A stretch of DNA of 64,000 bases from NCBI RefSeq assembly GCF_035621455.1, contig NZ_CP141822.1, positions 1,054,001 to 1,118,000 of the forward strand, in the 5' to 3' direction. How positions within the stretch are numbered: the stretch's first letter is position 1; each line of letters starts with the position of its first letter. The DNA comes from Vibrio natriegens NBRC 15636 = ATCC 14048 = DSM 759 (GTDB lineage: Bacteria > Pseudomonadota > Gammaproteobacteria > Enterobacterales > Vibrionaceae). The notes under the pieces were generated by a model. It searched no databases, was not told where the DNA came from, and saw only the letters and a list, made by a program, of their open reading frames with translations. A program made the translations under genes and the position numbers. Positions 60,269 through 64,000 of the stretch are shown piece by piece.

Positions 60269-61312
60269 TTAAACCTGCGTTTTTTCTATAGAAGCGGTTT
60301 GCCGATATTGCCTTGGCGAACAGCCACTCCATTTTCGAAAGGCATGACGGAAGTTTGCACTGTCCGAAAAACCGACACGTTCGGAGATATCTTCAATACT
60401 GATTTGGGTAGATGCAAGGTAATGCCGTGCGAGATGAAAGCGGACTTGATCGAGAATTTGCTGATAGCTGGTATTTTCCTGCTTAAGATGACGACTTAAT
60501 GTTCTTGACGACATTCCCAGCTCGGCTGACAGCGTTTCCACAGAAGGGTAGTTACCCGGACGCTCAATAAATATCTGGGTTATTTTGTCTTTTAAGCCGT
60601 TGCTGCCACTGACTTTTGCCAGCATCTCATCGCAAGATTTGAGGCACATTTGTAATGTGATGGGGTTCGCTGCAGGCAGTGGTTGGTAAATGCTCTGCGC
60701 ATCAAATTGCCATTCCAATCGCTCGCTATCGAACTCGATGTCACAATGAAATACTTGTTTATATAACGCGCTGTACTCAGGCTCAGGATAAGGAAAGCGA
60801 ATGACTTTGGACGGGAATGGGTGCTGCATGACTTCTTCGCATAGGTTCTGGATGGTGGAAAACCAGTATTCGCAGCAAAATGGCAACATGGATTGAAGGT
60901 CAATTAATTGCTCGGCACGGAAATAACCTAAGTTGTCTTCAACCCACATCTTCTTTTTCAGAACGGGCCCCGCGAGACGCAGATACTTAAACCCCATCAC
61001 TAACGCATCAAATAGTGTGTTACTACTCAACACGGCATAGCCGAGTACCCCAAAATCACTGAACTTGGCTTGTTGACCCATACTAAGCCCTAAACTTGGT
61101 TGTTTTGAGTGGTTAAGGGCGTTACTGAAGATCATTAGCTTTTGCGTCAGGGTGATATGGGTATCTGGTGCATAAAGCTGAGAAGCACTGATACCGCTGC
61201 CATCAAGTAGCGTTTCGACACTGACACTGGGCTCTAAGTAACGCCTAAGTAGCTGTAAATCTAAAATGCCGAAAGCTTGTGTATCTGGCTCATAAACCGC
61301 GGTGTATTCCAT
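60269..61312 (-). CDS. AraC-family regulator of the adjacent aldehyde dehydrogenase/GMC genes
   Basis: A protein of 347 residues with an N-terminal arabinose-binding-like domain of the OruR/AlkR type (residues 20-210) and a C-terminal AraC helix-turn-helix pair (residues 245-340, LSAELGMSSRTLSRHLKQE and SIEDISERVGFSDSANFRHAFRKWSGCSPRQYRQ). It is divergent from the aldehyde dehydrogenase gene with a 165-base gap, so it very likely controls it. Related proteins sense alkanols or fatty acids; the inducer is not known here. Confidence 0.88.
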   Translation of the reverse strand: MEYTAVYEPDTQAFGILDLQLLRRYLEPSVSVETLLDGSGISASQLYAPDTHITLTQKLMIFSNALNHSKQPSLGLSMGQQAKFSDFGVLGYAVLSSNTLFDALVMGFKYLRLAGPVLKKKMWVEDNLGYFRAEQLIDLQSMLPFCCEYWFSTIQNLCEEVMQHPFPSKVIRFPYPEPEYSALYKQVFHCDIEFDSERLEWQFDAQSIYQPLPAANPITLQMCLKSCDEMLAKVSGSNGLKDKITQIFIERPGNYPSVETLSAELGMSSRTLSRHLKQENTSYQQILDQVRFHLARHYLASTQISIEDISERVGFSDSANFRHAFRKWSGCSPRQYRQTASIEKTQV

Positions 61313-61477
61313 CGTTTCTCCCTCTACGTTCGATATAATCCTAACTGGTCTGACCGAGGCTTTCTGTCAGGTTGTTCTCAAAGTTGTCCGAATATCACCG
61401 GTTTTTGTCATTTTGTAACCTGTGATTAATGTTATCAAAATGTTGTAATGCAATAAATCGCATGGTGGGAGAGAAAT

Positions 61478-62968
61478 ATGAATATGCTGGCAAAGCAAGA
61501 TGAGACGGTTAATAACAACCAAAGCATGAACGTGCCTGAAAACCTCAATTCTAGCGAACTGGCTACCTGGTTCGCTGAACTTAAAACCGCCTATCAAGCG
61601 GAGCCGCTAGCAACGTTAGCTGTTAGGAAGGAGCGGCTAGTGGATTTAAAAAGGCAACTTTCTCGCTATCAGAATGTTTTAGCGGAAGCAATGAATGAAG
61701 ACTTTGGCGGACGCAGTCACACAGAATCAATCATGGCTGATGTTCTTGCTCCGATTCTTGATATCAACCATGTGCTCCGTCACCTGAAAAGCTGGATGAA
61801 GCCAAGCAGACGACCAACAGAATGGTTGTTTAAAGGCAATAAGCTTGAAGTCCGTTATCAGCCCAAAGGCGTGGTAGGTATTATCTGTCCGTGGAATTTC
61901 CCTATTTACCTGTCGATTGGACCAATGATTACCGCATTGGCTGCTGGTAACCGCTGCATGATCAAAATGCCACCCAATTGCCCTGCGACGACAAAACAGC
62001 TACGCCGCATGTTAGCGGAGATTTACCCGGATAACTTGGTGCGCGTTGTCGACGGCACGCATCCTGAAGCAATGGAAATATCCCACCTTCCATTTGACCA
62101 TTTGGTCTTTACCGGATCGCCAAAAAGTGGCAGAACCATCATGGCAAATGCTGCTGCCAATTTAACTCCGGTAACGCTTGAACTAGGTGGTAAATCGCCT
62201 GCGATAGTATTTGAAGATTACGATGTTAAAAAAGCGGCGGCACGCCTTGCACACGGCAAGGGGATGAACTCGGGACAAATATGCATCGCCCCGGATTACG
62301 CTTTTGTACCGGAGGGTAAACAGCAAGAGTTTGTCGAAGCACTAAAGGCTGCTCACCAATCCATGTATGGCGAGATTAAAGCGAATCAGGACTATACCGC
62401 GCTTGTGGATGATGCACAGCATAAGCGATTCCATGACTTACTGAATGATGCAAAAGAAAAGGGCGCTGAGATTACGCAATGTCTGGACGGTGGAGAAGGA
62501 CGTAAAACGCCGCTCTATATCGCGATCAACCTGACACCAGATATGCGTATTTGTCAGGAAGAGATCTTTGGCCCGTTGCTTCCTGTTCATACCTATCAAT
62601 CCATTGAAGAAGTAATTCAATACATTACCGACAAACCACGTCCTCTGGCTTGCTACCTGTTTACTAACGATGAGACGCAGCGTGAAACCGTGCTGACACA
62701 GACTCATAGTGGTGGCGTCACCTTGAATGACTGGGGCTGGCATGTTCTCAATCACTCGGTGCCGTTTGGCGGGGTAGGTAATTCAGGGATAGGGAATTAC
62801 CACGGTGAAGAAGGGTTCAGAGAGTTGAGTCATGCACGTTCTGTATTGCAAATGCGAGACTGGTTTCCAGTTCAGCTCTTTTCACCTCCATACGGAAGTT
62901 GGGTACAAAAGCTGATACTGCGTGTTTTTGTCGGCAAGCCGGACCCGCGATTAAATAATAAAAAATAG
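61478..62968 (+). CDS. Class 3-type aldehyde dehydrogenase (coniferyl aldehyde dehydrogenase-like)
   Basis: A protein of 496 residues. The active-site Cys269 is in NSGQICIAPDY and the general base Glu in LELGGKSPAIV near residue 235. The NAD-binding FTGSPKSGRTIM stretch lies near residue 210, and GIICPWNFPIYLS near residue 135. It is in the group called coniferyl aldehyde dehydrogenase/CalB and long-chain aldehyde dehydrogenases. With the GMC alcohol oxidoreductase gene that follows, an alcohol-to-acid route (alcohol, aldehyde, carboxylate) is likely. Confidence 0.9.
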   Translation: MNMLAKQDETVNNNQSMNVPENLNSSELATWFAELKTAYQAEPLATLAVRKERLVDLKRQLSRYQNVLAEAMNEDFGGRSHTESIMADVLAPILDINHVLRHLKSWMKPSRRPTEWLFKGNKLEVRYQPKGVVGIICPWNFPIYLSIGPMITALAAGNRCMIKMPPNCPATTKQLRRMLAEIYPDNLVRVVDGTHPEAMEISHLPFDHLVFTGSPKSGRTIMANAAANLTPVTLELGGKSPAIVFEDYDVKKAAARLAHGKGMNSGQICIAPDYAFVPEGKQQEFVEALKAAHQSMYGEIKANQDYTALVDDAQHKRFHDLLNDAKEKGAEITQCLDGGEGRKTPLYIAINLTPDMRICQEEIFGPLLPVHTYQSIEEVIQYITDKPRPLACYLFTNDETQRETVLTQTHSGGVTLNDWGWHVLNHSVPFGGVGNSGIGNYHGEEGFRELSHARSVLQMRDWFPVQLFSPPYGSWVQKLILRVFVGKPDPRLNNKK

Positions 62969-63108
62969 CTGACACCGCGCCTCTTGGTGTTGAGGGAGAC
63001 AGTTAGTGGATTCATCTGGATATGAAGCCTTGCCCTTCTGACTACCGCCTTGGCGCTGCACTGCCGCGCCGTACGTTTGTAACGACCTAATCAATTCAAG
63101 GATGAAAT

Positions 63109-63228
63109 ATGACGAAATCAGCGAAAGGATTACGCATTTGCGTGTTGCGTCTTTCTTCAAGAGGCATGACTTACCTGCATCAATGGCAAGAGAGTAAAGC
63201 TCATTTACTGCCTATGGGAGGCCGGTAA
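63109..63228 (+). CDS. 39-residue small ORF coupled to the GMC oxidoreductase gene
   Basis: ATG 63109 to TAA 63228, with an AAGGA site at 63098-63102 at good spacing. The stop overlaps the next ATG as TAATG, which is normal for translational coupling. The peptide MTKSAKGLRICVLRLSSRGM... is basic with no predicted membrane segment. Its end (LLPMGGR) is set by the Shine-Dalgarno of the next gene. It resembles nothing I know. It may be a leader peptide or a chance frame. Confidence 0.4.
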   Translation: MTKSAKGLRICVLRLSSRGMTYLHQWQESKAHLLPMGGR

Positions 63229-64000
63229 TGGAAAGCTACGATTACATTATTGTCGGTGGTGGATCTGCAGGTTGCGTTTTAGCTTCGCGTTTATCTGAAG
63301 ATCCTGAGGTGACGGTTTGTCTGTTAGAGGCTGGTGGCAAAGACAACAGTGCGTTTATTCAGACCCCTGTCGGCACGGTGGCTATGCTGCCGACCAAGTT
63401 ACATAACTGGGGTTTTGAAACGGTGCCACAAACCGGATTAAATGGTCGTAAAGGTTATCAACCGAGAGGAAAAGCGTTAGGTGGTTCGAGCTCTATTAAT
63501 GCCATGATGTACTCGAGAGGGAACAGGTACGATTACGACTTGTGGGCAAGTCTTGGTAATACTGGCTGGAGCTACGACGAATGTTTACCGTATTTCAAAA
63601 AAGCGGAAAACAACGAGGTTCACCACAATGAATATCATGGTCAGGGCGGGCCTTTGAATGTTACTGACTTGCGTTCTCCGAGTAAGCTTGTTGAACGATA
63701 TTTGTCGGCCTGTGAGTCCATCGGAGTTCCCCGCAGTGCAGATATTAATGGCGCACAACAGTTTGGCGCGACTTACACGCAAGTGACTCAACGAGATGGT
63801 GAGCGATGCAGCGCAGCAAAAGCGTATCTGACACCACACTTAAGCCGGACAAATCTTACGGTGCTGACCAAAGCCACCACGCATAAGGTTCTGTTTGAAG
63901 GAAAGCGTGCGGTTGGCGTCGAATACGGTTTGAAAGGGAAGCGTTTCCAAATTAAATGCAATCGTGAAGTGATTCTATCGGCAGGCGCATTTGGTTCTCC
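63228..64000 (+). CDS. GMC family oxidoreductase (choline/alcohol dehydrogenase type), 3' end beyond the window
   Basis: The frame is open from ATG 63228, with GGGAGG at 63216, to the window edge: 257 codons of a family that is usually near 540. The FAD-binding motif is VGGGSAGCVLASRL (residues 9-22), and the GMC signature 1, GKALGGSSSINAMMYSRG, lies near residue 82. The enzymes oxidise alcohols with FAD; choline dehydrogenase and AlkJ are members. Its neighbour aldehyde dehydrogenase suggests an alcohol other than choline, as no betaine aldehyde dehydrogenase is present. Confidence 0.92.
   Translation, partial: MESYDYIIVGGGSAGCVLASRLSEDPEVTVCLLEAGGKDNSAFIQTPVGTVAMLPTKLHNWGFETVPQTGLNGRKGYQPRGKALGGSSSINAMMYSRGNRYDYDLWASLGNTGWSYDECLPYFKKAENNEVHHNEYHGQGGPLNVTDLRSPSKLVERYLSACESIGVPRSADINGAQQFGATYTQVTQRDGERCSAAKAYLTPHLSRTNLTVLTKATTHKVLFEGKRAVGVEYGLKGKRFQIKCNREVILSAGAFGS

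Overview
The window looks like a stretch of the main chromosome of a marine Vibrio, probably of the Harveyi clade. I base this on the gene content and order (tfoY behind a c-di-GMP riboswitch, elyC/cmoM/mukFEB, cspD/clpS/clpA/infA/bpt/aat, topA with yciN, DUF3360 beside pflB), on base composition that looks even by eye, and on short Vibrio-type dispersed repeats. The species is inferred, since no rRNA or other marker gene is present. I see no tRNA or rRNA gene, CRISPR array, intact insertion sequence, prophage or toxin gene. Nearly every gene is a recognisable core gene.

Layout. 1-4617 (-): the stationary-phase/starvation operon yeaG(prkA)-yeaH-ycgB(spoVR), with ycgB cut by the window edge. 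5106-6430 (-): yfbU and an orphan CbiM-like membrane protein. 6584-12727 (-): an anaerobic block of pflA, an LpxR-type lipid A deacylase, pflB and a DUF3360 transporter. 13185-14636 (+): an unrecognised lipoprotein behind a good sigma-54 promoter match. 14869-18000 (+): an arginine/histidine-type ABC importer (ATPase, binding protein, two permeases) with a hairpin after the binding-protein gene. 18066-21298: xthA, a decayed integrase tail, and a LysR regulator divergent from cidA/lrgA-cidB/lrgB. 21392-25176 (-): dinG-yfcA-priC-ybaM, ending next to a damaged copy of a MITE-like element. 25693-31203: a porin, a DUF2057 protein, rluE, monomeric icd and cspD. 31943-36456: clpS-clpA facing infA, bpt and aat, which together make up most of the bacterial N-degron pathway. 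36493-41794: a glycine-zipper protein, aroA, yciN and topA. 42698-46287: glgC-glgA and a hydrolase. 46316-49839 (-): DUF2007 and TVP38 proteins, tfoY with its riboswitch, a complete MITE-like element, and purR. 50273-51896: torD divergent from torR. 51993-60196: elyC divergent from cmoM-mukF-mukE-mukB, the MukBEF condensin operon with overlapping genes. 60269-64000: an AraC regulator divergent from an aldehyde dehydrogenase, a 39-codon small ORF and a GMC oxidoreductase cut by the window edge.

I did not find a convincing new multi-gene system. The items most worth a second look are: two related copies of a terminal-inverted-repeat element, both just 3' of minus-strand genes, one apparently shrunk by recombination between internal 8-bp repeats and the other separating purR from its terminator; the sigma-54 promoter of the unknown lipoprotein; the translationally coupled 39-codon ORF before the GMC oxidoreductase; the integrase relic joined to a LysR gene; and several structured leaders (icd, topA, DUF3360, cspD).
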